A stretch of DNA of 64,000 bases from positions 4,092,001 through 4,156,000 of the forward strand of contig NC_049561.1 of NCBI RefSeq assembly GCF_013368755.1, given 5' to 3'. The DNA comes from Talaromyces rugulosus. Lineage: Eukaryota; Ascomycota; Eurotiomycetes; Eurotiales; Trichocomaceae. Positions 12,696 to 23,416 of this stretch are shown piece after piece (positions within the stretch are counted from its first letter, which is position 1; every line of letters begins with the position of its first letter). The notes under the pieces are model-generated. The model saw only the letters and a list, made by a program, of their open reading frames with translations, ran no database searches and had not been told where the DNA came from. Made by a program: the position numbers and the translations under genes.

Positions 12696-13473
12696 CGTTA
12701 TCGTCGGATGGAGATCTCACCATTGATTAATCAAGTCCTCGACGTGAATTTCATTCTGAGCTCTTGTCTTATTTATATCAAGTCTGATTGAAGGACATCA
12801 TTCTGGGAGCTGGTCGACAAGACGCGTGCCCGGCGATGGCTCGGTTTTATGACTATTATTTCCGCCGGAGGAAACCCAGGAGTTAGAATAAACGCGGGCA
12901 GGAGTCGGACATGTTACTCTTGCCTTACTTACATATATACAGCCTTCGGAGTTCGGACTCTAGATCTGCCTCTAGAGGGGTTTCCTCGCTCGAGGCTCTC
13001 TACTTGTGCTCCCCAACGTTTCCGTACCTTTTCACTATGTGCACAGGTCGATCGGATCGAACGAATCTCTTGAGCTTGATATAAAAATCTGGCCCACCTA
13101 TGTAGATACGTAGCATGGATTGCATCCTCTTGTAGTTTAAAAATAATATTCCTGGGTATACCTGGTTGTTATCAGGCATTTCGGTTTTCGACTTCCAACA
13201 TCATAGACAAACGGCGATATCGTCTTTTGCTCTTAATGATTCAATTATAGTACCATATAATAGCTTGCTTTCTGTGGCTTTAATTTGTCCCTGAAAAGAA
13301 AATATTTCCGATGACGTGTATATACACCTACGATATGCGGGTCCATTGTCCTCCAAGGGAAGACTCAACAAATACCCGTGGTGTAGTCGACAAATCGTTC
13401 AAACAATGATACTCTCATTTGCGTTCAAGGACTTTCAGTTAACTGTTTCCAAAACCGCCTCCACTCATCGTCA
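12696..13473. other. Intergenic region
   Basis: Spacer between the divergently placed ketoreductase and the 2OG-oxygenase relic; it could once have been a shared promoter. I see no gene. A few TCG/CGA half sites occur near 13040-13070, but no exact TCG-N5-CGA. Confidence 0.5.
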
Positions 13474-14217
13474 TGTCTCCCAGCGTCATCGTCGTTGAAA
13501 TAAAAAAATACCACGGCCCCTAACCCTGCGGTAAGCCCACGACCAAGGCGACGACTGGAATCGACACCGGTCATAGCTTTGAGATCTCCACTGTGGACAT
13601 CTCGACCATTTTGGCGGACCCAGACTCCCCCGAGGGTAAGGCTATCGTTCCTATCGTGCGATCTACCTGCCGCTCGACGGGACTTTTCTAGATAACTGGC
13701 CATGGCATTAGCAAGGATCTGCAATCGGCGGTGTTTGCCGGGGCGAAAAAATTCTTCTGCCTCCTCTATGAGACTATAAACGCTCTAGGTGGGCCTTTGG
13801 AGGCTACGATGTACTGACCTCGTAGTCTTACGCAGATGGTGTCCTGCCTGACCTCAAAGAAGGGTTCTATACAGGGGTTGCCGGCCGGTGGATGACCCAC
13901 GTGTTCAGGCTCGGCGGTTCCTAATGAGAAGGAATGTCTGGCATGATATATCCTTGCTTCCTGAGGATTTATTTTACAAACCTCCCCGATTCCAGGACCA
14001 GCGAGTGGAAGCCCGTTCCGCAGAATCCAGACTTGTACGTTGTCAGTATTGGTGACATGCTCAGTTTCAGGACCAAGAACGATTATAAGAGCTGTGTGCA
14101 CCGCGTCATCAATCGCGAGTTGAGACCGATATAGTATCGTGTTCTTTTTTGATGCAAATGGTAATACAATGTTGTCTCCACTATATGGGTCGAGTAAGGA
14201 CAATCCGATCACTATAG
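13474..14217 (+). pseudogene. 2-oxoglutarate/Fe(II) oxygenase (isopenicillin-N-synthase-like), decayed
   Basis: The plus strand carries a broken 2OG-Fe(II) oxygenase. Successive frames spell, in family order, STVDISTILADPDSPEGKA, GLF.ITGHGISKDLQSAVF, WAFGGYDVL, ADGVLPDLKEGFYTG, NVW...LLPEDLFYKP, DLYVVSIGDMLSFRTKNDYK, SCVHRVINRE and DRYSIVFFFDANGN. It ends with a family-like tail, ITIEQHMITKITERYRK, and a stop at 14217. Lesions include an early stop after KKYHGP, TAG at 13689-13691 in place of the conserved Gln of FFQITGHGI, TAG at 13823-13825, and several frameshifts. The catalytic HxD segment is lost in the damaged middle. The longer open frames on the minus strand here are antisense shadows. 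It lies between the ketoreductase and the AflR-like gene, suggesting former cluster membership. Confidence 0.85.
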
Positions 14218-14590
14218 AACAGCATATGATCACCAAGATCACGGAGAGATACCGGAAGTGAACGCTGGAAAGCACTTTTGCTGATAGTACGGTACATTTC
14301 ACTTGACTGCGAAATGTCACTACTTTTTCTCATAATAATATCGTTATTTGCACTGTTAGTCCGAATAGTAGTAAAAGCCTACAAGGCCTTGTCAAGATGA
14401 CCTATCTAAAATCTAACAGACACGCGGAAGATGAGACCCTATAGGTGAGCATTAGAACTGATGGTGCGGAAGAGCCAAACCACCAAAGATACGAGATCTC
14501 CGTACATCTCCCTACAAAGAAAGGACCAGACAAAAATATGGCCGAAGGGCTACAGGACCATACGATGGAGATGAAATATTAAACCGACAA

Positions 14591-14683
14591 ACAACGGAGA
14601 TATCTGATAACGGCATAACTCTCACATAACACCGGAGAAACAACGGAGATAACGGCATAACTCCAGCCACCTAACACCAGAGC
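14591..14683. repeat. Imperfect tandem duplication, ~45 bp unit
   Basis: Copy 1 (14591-14638) and copy 2 (14640-14683) share ACAACGGAGATA, AACGGCATAACTC and TAACACCRGAGA in the same order, with small indels. Function unknown; possibly part of an LTR fragment. Confidence 0.7.
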
Positions 14684-15817
14684 AAGGTCCAGGAGAGCGC
14701 GTGACAGCCTCAGGGATTCCATGTATATAAACAACTCTCATTATCGAATGAATAAATATTTTAGTATTCTGTATACAATAATATCTTGGTGGTCTGGATG
14801 GGATAAGTGGTGTTGATTTAGAGGAAGCTATCTGCGGGTGGATTATATGGTGCCTGAGGCATGAAGATAATATACCGCACTTAGAATCATTATCTTGTAG
14901 ACGAGTATCCACAGCCTGTTCATAATAAGGCCATCTGGAGGTAAAACGCCCCCATAGTGTAACCTTTACATGATCAGATTATTTCAATTTGATTCTTGGA
15001 TTGAACTGGTCAGCAAGTCGCCTAGTGACTGAATGACGATAAATAGAATGAAATGAAACAAGGAAAACAGGTTCTATACACTCTAAAAATAAGTCGCTTG
15101 AAATACAGAATAGTACCTAAGTAGGTTCAATGGATCATGCAGGAGACCAGACAACCATGATCATTCTACGTACTGGCCTTCTCCTTAGCTAACCTCTCTT
15201 CGTGCCTGACTCATTGGCCTATTCATTTTAAGAACTAATTTAGCCAAGCTACTGGCCAAAATCCGGCAAGACCACATAAACCACGTGGGGTGCTGGTCAC
15301 ATCTACACTTGACAGGGCAGATTATCTTTACAACTACCCATGGAAATACTCTTTAGTATGGTTTGTCCAATCTTTGCCGATGACGTTCCCGAGCATCCTG
15401 ATGGTTCGGGGTAAGATCTTGGGTAACGGAGAATACGGCGGCCCCTTTGTATCGCGAATCACAGCACGGGGGTGATGACAGCTGTCGATCAGCATCGGGG
15501 GAATGTGTAAAACACAGTTAGCCTCGGAGATCAAAGCTTACTCCTGTTTGGTGGACGAGAGAATGTAAAGGCTGTAACTTGATCCGATTGGGCGCTGTAT
15601 ACATGGTGGATACAGATATACCGATGGCCCTAATCAGCATATAACCCGATTGGCAGGCCGGGAAATTTTGCGATATGCCATCTGCCAACAAGCTATCTTC
15701 AGCATTTTACAACACCTATCAAGCTGCGGTGCGCGCGAATAAACATCGGTCTAATAGTCTAGAGGGCCGTTGACCAACCGAAACCTGCATGGTATGTATC
15801 AGTAGAAATTTACTTGC

Positions 15818-15828
15818 TCGGACAACGA
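15818..15828. promoter_or_regulatory. TCG-N5-CGA site upstream of the AflR-like gene
   Basis: TCGGACAACGA, 40 bp before the ATG at 15868. It fits the relaxed AflR palindrome TCG-N5-CGA but misses one strict position of TCGSWNNSCGR. Such matches arise by chance about once per 4 kb, so the support is positional: the gene downstream is itself AflR-like, making autoregulation possible. Confidence 0.3.
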
Positions 15829-15867
15829 CCTCAGTTCACACCACAACTAACCGCCTTGCCCCGAAAG

Positions 15868-16916
15868 ATGACCGAATATAATGCGGCAAGACCGAGAGCT
15901 GCACACCCAAAGCTCCGGGTGAGCTGCGACCAGTGTGGATCGGCTAAACTGCGATGTGACCGTGGCCAGCCCCGGTGTGGACGCTGCGTTTCTCACGGCA
16001 TTCCGTGTGTCTATGGAGTTTCGCGTAAGACGGGGAAGCCCCCGCGACATAAGCCTCGTTCAAGCCCAACGCAGACATCTCCTGAGCAGTTGGGTGCCCT
16101 AGAAAGTGAGTTTGGACGGCGTCGTATGCCGTTACCTACCCTCGCTAACGTGTGCTCGTAGCCGGTAATGCAGGCGATGGCATTGGCGATCAATCGGCCT
16201 TCACCACGCTTGACTTAGTCGAATGGCCTACTGTCTCTCAATTCACCACCAGTCCATTGCCGGATATGGCCCAATCTTACGCCACTAACTTCGCAACACA
16301 TGCAGTCCCCCCTACAAGGCTCCAGACGCTTGACGAAGTCTTACCGCACCACGAGTGTTGGCGCATGGCCTACGAAATGCTAGGCAGGCTATCCATGTTA
16401 GACGACCCATCATTAGGAACAAGTTTGAGTGTCGACGAGGTGCCTTTTGATCATATGCTGTGTCTGAGTCGAGAAGCGATTGATCAGCTTAGCAAGCTCC
16501 AGGCCTGCTCTTGTGCCCCATGCCCAAGCCTCGCGTTTTTAAAGGCCTCAATGGTTTCCAAAGTCCTGTTGTGGTACCATCAAGCCACAATATGTATGCA
16601 AGCTGTTGCTTCTCGTTTCTCCACTACGATACCGACCTCGGTTCCACCGGCAAACATAGCCGTTGGGAGATTCAGTGTAGACGACGAACGCGTTCAGGCG
16701 GCACTGAAGATTCAGTTGTTATTAGGGGAGATGAGAAGAGCAGATCTCCTAATTGATCGATTCACTTTACGCCAGGACGAATCAATCATAAGTAGCAATA
16801 AATCTAACCTTGACCGTGTTGATGGATTATACCAACAGCTCGCTACTTGGTTAAAGGCCGAGCATTCGCGAATCATTCATATCATGAGATCAAAGCTGAA
16901 GGAGGTGAACAACTGA
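15868..16916 (+). CDS. AflR-like Zn2Cys6 pathway regulator
   Basis: A 330-residue protein in two exons, 15868-16105 and 16162-16916 (993 nt, in frame). The DNA-binding cluster is CDQCGSAKLRCDRGQPRC followed by GRCVSHGIPC, near residues 18-45, and is immediately followed by VYGVSRKTGKPPRHK, the linker typical of AflR-type regulators of aflatoxin/sterigmatocystin-like clusters. The C-terminal half carries the AflR-type domain, with CSCAPCPSLAFLKASMVSKVLLWY and DDERVQAALKIQLLLGEMRR. The ATG at 15868 is used; an earlier in-frame TTG is ignored. It probably activates the surrounding polyketide-type genes (ketoreductase, questin-oxidase-like). It looks intact although at least three neighbours are dead. 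Confidence 0.88.
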
Positions 16917-17108
16917 GGAAGCTAATTAGCGATTAACATGGGCCTCATAATTGCCCGTTTGAAGCTGTATAATGAACTATTAACGAGCACTCTAATATAC
17001 AACCCGATAATTTCTTTACATGTTCAAACATATTTTAATTATCTACATATGACCATCTGCCGTCGGAACATTGATCTGTCGCTTTAAATATAACACGAGA
17101 CCCAGAGA

Positions 17109-17790
17109 TCAGTCATCAAACATTTCGCCAATCTCTAGTCGTATCTGGAATTCGCTTCCTTCGGATATGCCTCAAATCATTCCTTGTTGCGCTGTCTGGG
17201 ACTCAAAATAACCAGCATGCAAATATCTATCTAGCGTGCAATCTGACGAGTCCAGGCACCCGGAATTATGATATCGTTGATGAGCAGCGGGGTGTTTGGA
17301 GCGGCATTCTAAAGTCCAATAACAAATCACTTGACAATTTTTACTACATCTTGGTCAGCTCAGTTATGCGTGACTTGCCGGATCAGGAAAGCAGAGGCAT
17401 TCTGGACTGCCTGTGTTCAATGAAAGTGACTCGGTCGCGGAGATCATCAGAAAGCGAGTCACGACTTTGGACTAGCAGATCAGGGTTTGAATCCTGCACT
17501 AAAAAGTGCAATTCGGGATGACGCTAGTGCTTATTATCTCAGATTATCAGATATAGCCTTCGGAAATAGTCCCTTGGTCGGTATACTCACTTGCGCCAAG
17601 CTGTTGGACAGACGACCATTACCACCTCCAACGTCAACAACAGTGCCCTTTATGCAGACCACGCGAAACCATCTTTCAGTAAAAAGTCGATATGGTTATT
17701 CGCCTTTCTCAATCCAGCCATGGCATTCTAACACCGGGCCGCCTTTTCCGGGATACTTTTTATAGAATTCAAAAGGGCCACAGCTATGTC
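17109..17790 (-). pseudogene. SAM-dependent O-methyltransferase, decayed
   Basis: On the minus strand, frames in order read AGLRKANNHIDFLLKDGF, KGTVVDVGGGNGRLSNSLAQ (SAM motif I), DLLVQSRDSLSDDLRDRVTF, AFLIRQVTHN.ADQDVVKIVK, NTPLLINDIIIPGAW and a C-terminal EFQIRLEIGEMFDD ending at a TGA at 17109-17111. This is the plant/fungal caffeate-type O-methyltransferase fold found in many aromatic polyketide clusters. Stops interrupt before motif I, at the Trp expected after QVTHN (TGA), and several times in the C-terminal third; frames also shift. The stretch between motif I and QDSNPDLL looks like a retained intron. The N-terminal dimerisation domain is not recognisable. Dead gene, presumably of the same cluster. 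Confidence 0.82.
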
Positions 17791-18415
17791 GACTCGGTAT
17801 ACTTTGCAGCATTCAGTAATTACCTCGAAGTCTAATTAGACTCGCGCATATAGAAGTGCCGAGATCCGTTGTGTAGTCGCACCCTTGGACATGTTAGGCC
17901 CCTCATGGGTGTGTTGGTGGCTTCCACATTGAGTCCCCTTCCGGATTACCCCGGATCTTCCCCGACGATTGTGTCCCCGATGATGGTGCCCGAGTTGGGT
18001 TTGTCAGGACAATAATACGGCGTAAAAAGGAATTACAAGTTACTTTTCATTGTTTTTTTCTTTCATTTGTATGCCTTAGCGTTTACTAATGTATCAACAA
18101 CCGATCTCTCGATGAAAACCTCATCTGAGAGCGCCCCCTAAGCCGTTATTCCCACATATCAAGACCATATTTAGGTATGGATATCCTATTCACTACTGCC
18201 TACTGCATACTGGTATAGTGACTTTGTCAGGCCTAGCACTGCTGGAATCCCACACTTGATTGTCTTTTTTGCACTGTGATGGTGGGTAACGCTAAGTGGT
18301 AATGTTAGCCAGACACACTCGCGTGCTCAGTGTATCTACCTATAACTACGGGCATTCAAGGTTGAACCCAGCACAGAAAATCTGGGGATCACCTCCACCA
18401 CGGTCTACTCGCACA
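17791..18415. other. Intergenic region, nothing recognised
   Basis: Lies between the O-methyltransferase relic and the questin-oxidase-like gene. There is a locally GC-rich segment with CCGGATTACCCCGGATC near 17940, and no gene. Confidence 0.5.
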
Positions 18416-19780
18416 ATGACTACCGCCTCGAAGGTCCATCTGTCGTCGTCGCAGCAACCTGTGTTCTACGTGCCGGGAATTACGTCTGACACTGCCAATA
18501 TGACAAACGAGCTTTTGCAGGAGAACCATGACAAGCATCACATTTATTTCAACTATGCTGGATTTCATGTACGCAGTCTTCAGTATAAAATCGTACACGC
18601 ATGGTTGCTGATCTGACAATAGAATCATATCGCCCACCATCTGCTCTCCCTCTTTGCTCTCAATGCTACGCCTGCTGAGCTTCTGCAAGGGTGGAATGAC
18701 AACGTGTCCTACCAGAGATCACCGGTGCCTCTTAGGGGGTCTATTGTCGCCGACATGTACGACCCAAAAAAATACAAGACCTACCTAGGCAGAGAAAGAC
18801 ACTACCATAACTTCTCGGTCTTCTTTGAAGAAGAGATGGACAAGAAGGGCTGGCAGGAGGTGCTCAACGAGTACTTGTTCAAAGGGGATGAACAGGCTGA
18901 CGACATGCTCGTGCGCATGTTTGGTGGCATCCTGCATCCGATCATCCATCTAGGCTTCGGTGTTGAGTTCGAGCAACCCGCAATTATTGCGGAGGCTTTG
19001 GCGCAAGCCGCTGTCCACGACAAAAGGGAAGCGTCACACTTGATCGAAAGTGAGAAAGCGGCAATGGCCTACAGTCCAGATGCCCGATCCTATACAACAA
19101 TAGTCCAGCTTGTAGAAGAAATTTACGGTGGCACGAGGTGGTTTTCAAAGGACCAAACTAAATACGCCAGTCGGGTGCATGTCACGGAAGAGACACTGGA
19201 AGAAAAAATGGCAGAAATGATTAACGCAGCTGGTGAGCTTTCAACTCCAATACTACAGCCAGCACTTGTTTTTAACCTCTTGACAGTATACTTCACCGGT
19301 GCCGCACAGCATCCGCCGCACCAGGTCAAATTCGACTTTTGGAATATACACGCCGTAAATCTCAGCCTCTTTTTCAGTGCATTCCTACGACAGCCATGGC
19401 TTTCAACGCCCAATAAGATCCGCCTCCTCGAATGGAAGATTCGCGTCGACTTGGACATGTACGCATCGCCACGCCCTGCGAAGCTCCTTCTCGACGAAAT
19501 CACTAATTACAAGTCAAAGAAAGATTCATCGTGGGAAGAGATATTTAAGCGTGTAAGGGCCTACCACGACGACGGACATGCCTGCAAGCTTGTTCGCGCC
19601 CTTGGACATGGAGAACAGGTTTGCAAAAAATACGAGGACAAGGACGGATTCATGATTAAGGGCGATATGTGGAGAAAGCTAGGCAACATGGCTATCGACA
19701 GTGTGGAAGCAGGGTCGCCGGACTATGTGCGAAGCGGTGCCTGGTCGAGTGTGCCATTGCGTGATCAATCAAGGATGTGA
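18416..19780 (+). CDS. Questin-oxidase/AflY-like Baeyer-Villiger-type oxidase (DUF4243)
   Basis: A 436-residue protein in two exons, 18416-18568 and 18623-19780 (1311 nt, in frame). It matches the family that includes AflY (HypA) and the geodin questin oxidase, which cleave anthraquinone-type rings during xanthone, aflatoxin and secalonic-type biosynthesis without a classical flavin site. Landmarks are the ENHDKHHIYFNYAGFHNHIA segment with clustered His, LLSLFALNATPAELLQGW, MFGGILHPIIHLGFGVEF, QPAIIAEALAQAAVH and RAYHDDGHACKLVRALGHGE near the C-terminus. The start ATG at 18416 is the first in-frame one that gives a family-like N-terminus. Together with the AflR-like regulator it marks an aromatic polyketide pathway, though no intact polyketide synthase is in the window. 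Confidence 0.9.
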
Positions 19781-20229
19781 AGATCTGCCTGAGCTGCTAT
19801 TTACACAAATATTATTCTGCAGGACATTGTTGTGTATATTCACGGATCCTAAGTATTCTTCGAGGGTTTCTTCTATTGTGTCCATCTTTTCCGATCTCCG
19901 ATGACATACATTAGTAGTAAGGCACGTGGATCGTACATATCAATTTATACCTGAACATTGAAGTGTTACATGTATCAGTATAGGTATATCTGTAGAGTAA
20001 TAAGGACTGACCAAAAAGCCTTCGGCTGTTTTGGTTAGCAATTTATTATGCTAAGAATATCCTCATTGATCTATCGGCTGAAATACGTCAATAATATAAA
20101 CTTTCCAGCGGTCTACATCAACATTTGAATATGTTAATCTAAATAATTTTTCCATCATATCACATTAAATTTATGCCAAAGATAGTACGAAGATGTTTCA
20201 TAGGCAAAAATGATTAAGTAAACGATATA
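19781..20229. other. Intergenic region, nothing recognised
   Basis: AT-rich spacer. No trace of the adenylation or carrier domains that should precede the reductase relic could be read here, so those domains were deleted rather than merely mutated. Confidence 0.55.
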
Positions 20230-21158
20230 TTGTTCCATATGCGTATAGTGAATGACAGAACGGTCAGTTCTGAGCCGAGGTTGGGTCTCCCAATGACTAA
20301 ATATGAAGACCTTGTTGGCTCTGTTACTCACTTTATTCATAATGCCTGGCATATGAGCGTAAAGCGGCCTTTGGCTGGCTTCGAGTCGCAGTTTCAAGTC
20401 GTGCGCAACCTCATCGACTTTGCTAGCGACGCTGTGTCTTATCGTCCTGGGACACTTCAGCTTACCTTTCAAGTAATTTCCTCCATTGGTGTAGTCGGAA
20501 ACTATGGCGTGGAAAGTGGCCAAATGAAAAAAAAAATCGTCCCTGAAGATAAGGTCGACATCGACTCGGTACTGCCGATCGGATATGGAGAAGCAAAATG
20601 GGGATGCGAGAGAATGTTGGATGAAACCTTGCACAGATACCCTGATCAATTGCGCACCATGGCCGTTCGTCTAGGATAGATTGCTGATTCCAAGACGAGC
20701 ACGCTAGCTTCTTGATAAAGTTGTCGCAGACATTAAATGACCTTCCACATGTAGATAGAACCGTCTACTTGGCCCCAATTAACGATATAGCGGCAAGTCT
20801 TTCTGAACTAGCACTATCAAGTCGTACTCCATATCCAATCTATTATATCGAAAACTCAGTGGGACAGTCGTGGCAGGAGACCAAAACTATCCTTGCAAAT
20901 GCATTCAATATTCCAAACCTAATCCCATTTCAAGAATGGGTTCAACGTGTTCGTGCCGTTCCACGACGAAAAAATACGGCATCCATCCTCGCGAAATTTT
21001 TAGACAGCAACTACCTGAGCATGTCATATGGCGGGCTTGTACTAGATACAAAGAATTCTGTTGAGTACCCCGAGGCCCCATCTACCGTTGAGCCTGTGAG
21101 CAAGGAAGTTGTGAGGAAATGTATTCACATTTGGAAGGAGATTGGTTTCTTAAGTTGA
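20230..21158 (+). pseudogene. C-terminal thioester-reductase domain of an NRPS-like (A-T-R) enzyme, truncated
   Basis: Part of a male-sterility-type NAD(P)-binding thioester reductase, as found at the C-terminus of NRPS-like A-T-R enzymes. Readable blocks are LVGSVTHFIHNAWHMSVKRP, LAGFESQFQVVRNLIDFASD, VISSIGVVGNYGV, YGEAKWGCERMLDETLHRYP and TMAVRLG, then in a second frame LIKLSQTLNDLP, PYPIYYIENSVGQSWQETKT, PFQEWVQRVRA and the true C-terminus WKEIGFLS. A TAG at 20677-20679 replaces the conserved Gln of RLGQI. About eight conserved residues are then missing before the frame shifts near 20705. The upstream part of the reductase and all adenylation and carrier sequence are gone. Non-functional remnant of a synthetase that probably belonged to the same cluster. 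Confidence 0.85.
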
Positions 21159-22072
21159 CGTCTTTTGTTCAATTGTGTTTTTCCCAAGTGTTATGTAATA
21201 TAGCTTCAAAGAGAAGTTTTACGGTTCCACTTAAATCTCGGCCGTAAATTAATCGATATCAGGTCTAGTTACAAGTCATACTAGCAGTCCAGGCAATCCA
21301 AGCTTATTAAAAGCATAACTTCTGTAATTGCACTGATGTGTGATACTTTTCTTAAACCTCACAAATCAGCTACCGATCTAATCTCAATTGCCGAGTACAA
21401 AGTATCCATTGACCGAAACTTGGGCTCTTAGCGTAACATTGAGACATGTAAATATGCCCTCGAAACCTAAAGACTCAGAGACGCGGAGTGTCGCTACCTT
21501 CCATGACAAACATTCTATGAGCACTTAAAGTCTTGAGTTCACATAGGTGTACGTTGCGGATGTCAACCCCGCATATTCAGAGCTAGGTAGTCGGTTACAT
21601 CCGTTGCATTACAAAAGCTCGATCTACAATCCAACGTGAGTGGTGGAAAAAAAGTAGGGCTACTATTATCGCCTATTATTTCCACGAGTCGATAGCTAAC
21701 CTTCGAGCTTTAAGGGGATCGCTGTTTTAAAAGGTTGAATCGATAGGTTATTACTGAGTAATCATCAATTTCTATTAACCCCTGGATTGTCCTGGAGAAA
21801 TAAGACTCAAAGGGCCCCCTGCGGCTTAATCAAAACGTTTTGATTTAGAACGTATTCTGGCGGGATATATATGCCACCAATCGAAAATATCCCATACTTC
21901 GGAGACAGGGAATGTCGTACTTACAACGTTGGACAATAAATCAATCGATATTATTTCCTATTGAATATCTCGGGGGTATATAAACACCGTTTCTCGTCCA
22001 TAACCACGATGATGTTGAGGAATTAATCCCAAAGTTGGACAGGATATATCTATGACGAGAACCTCAAACACA
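21159..22072. other. Intergenic region; polygalacturonase promoter
   Basis: No gene. The right end is a plausible promoter: CCAAT at 21877-21881 and TATATAAA at 21977-21984, about 90 bp upstream of the polygalacturonase ATG. Confidence 0.55.
21977..21984 (+). promoter_or_regulatory. TATA box of the polygalacturonase gene
   Basis: TATATAAA, 89-96 bp upstream of the ATG at 22073, with a CCAAT pentamer about 100 bp further upstream. The spacing is normal for a strongly regulated secreted enzyme. Confidence 0.5.
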
Positions 22073-23416
22073 ATGGCAAAGACTATCTTTGGTTCCCTGG
22101 TACTCGCAGTTGTTTTAAAGCTCGCGACTGCGAATCCAGTAGCCCAGCCCGCTATCACATCGGCACCGAATTTGTTGGAAAAAAGGGCAGCAAGTTGCAC
22201 ATTCTCAGGATCGGACGGCGCGGCATCAGCTAGTGCCTCTCAGAAGTCATGTTCTACTATAGTTTTGTCAGCTGTCGCGGTTCCGTCTGGCACAACACTG
22301 GATCTAAGTAACCTTGAAGACGATACTACAGTGAGAGACCAGGACTTTTCGCACTTAAAACAAAAGCTCATATAAGTACTTGCAGGTCATCTTCGAGGGC
22401 GAAACAACTTGGGGTTATGAGGAATGGGATGGCCCTCTGCTCCAAATCTCAGGCACCGGTATCACCGTCCAGGGTGCTTCAGGTGCCTCTTTAAACCCTG
22501 ATGGAGCACGTTGGTGGGATGGAGAAGGTAGTAACGATGGCAAAACAAAGCCAAAATTCTTCTATGCGCATGATCTTACCTCATCCTCGATTACCGATCT
22601 TCAGATCCAAAATACACCGGTTCAGGCTGTTAGTATCAACGGTTGTGATGGTTTGACTATTACAGATATGACTATTGATAATAGCGCTGGTGATAGCGAA
22701 GGTGGTCATAACACCGACGGCTTTGATATTGGTTCCAGCTCCAATGTCACCATTATTGGCGCCAATGTATATAACCAGGACGACTGCGTTGCGGTAAACT
22801 CTGGCACCGATATTACGTTTAGTGGTGGTGTTTGCTCTGGTGGTCATGGACTTTCTATTGGCAGTGTCGGTGGCCGGGACGACAATACTGTTGACACTGT
22901 CACATTTGAAAACTCCGAAGTCAAAGACTCCGTCAATGGTAAAGAAAACCCAATACTTCAACCTGTAGTAGCTACGGAAGTCACTCTGACTATTTTTCTA
23001 GGTATTCGCATCAAAGCTTCAGAAGGTGATACGGGCACAATCACCGGCGTAACATACTCTGGAATCACCCTTGAAAGCATCTCCAAGTACGTTGTCTAAT
23101 CCGTGTTATTTATACCTATGCTGGATATACTGGGAATGTTAACGCTAGTCGCGCCAGGTACGGAGTTCTCATCGAGCAGAACTATGATGGCGGTGACCTA
23201 AATGGCGGGGATCCAACATCAGGAATTCCCATCACCGATTTGACAATTGAAAATATCTCTGGAGATGGTGCGGTAGCGTCCGACGGGTACAACATTGTCA
23301 TTGTCTGTGGTAGCGATGCCTGTTCTGACTGGACATGGGATTCTGTCGACGTCACAGGAGGCGAGGATTATAGTGACTGTACGAATGTTCCGAGTGTTGT
23401 TAGCTGCTCTACATAG
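22073..23416 (+). CDS. Secreted endopolygalacturonase (GH28)
   Basis: A 384-residue pectinase in four exons: 22073-22330, 22386-22938, 23002-23086 and 23158-23416 (1155 nt, in frame). It hydrolyses alpha-1,4-galacturonan outside the cell. A signal peptide ([20 protein letters not shown]) is followed by a propeptide ending at a Lys-Arg dibasic site (LLEKR) before AASCTFSG, as in fungal endo-PGs. The GH28 active-site motifs are all present: [33 protein letters not shown] and GIRIKASEG, plus a conserved Tyr in [14 protein letters not shown]. Paired Cys at the C-terminus (VCGSDAC...[11 protein letters not shown]) are typical. An upstream in-frame ATG at 22052 would add seven residues before the signal peptide and is less likely. 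It appears intact. Confidence 0.95.

Larger units (their letters stand above)
14218..15867. other. Gene-free stretch with LTR-like fragment
   Basis: No gene supported. Around 14380-14800 the sequence has retrotransposon-LTR flavour (TATATAAACAACT near 14724, AATAAAT near 14751, an internal duplication), but I find no matching partner LTR, no TG...CA boundary I trust, and no target duplication. The promoter of the AflR-like regulator occupies the right end. Confidence 0.4.

Noticed and set aside
13425..14320. Two sizeable minus-strand open frames (99 and 184 codons)
   Set aside because: They lie antisense to the recognisable 2OG-oxygenase relic, resemble no family and carry no plausible introns; they are shadows of the dead gene.
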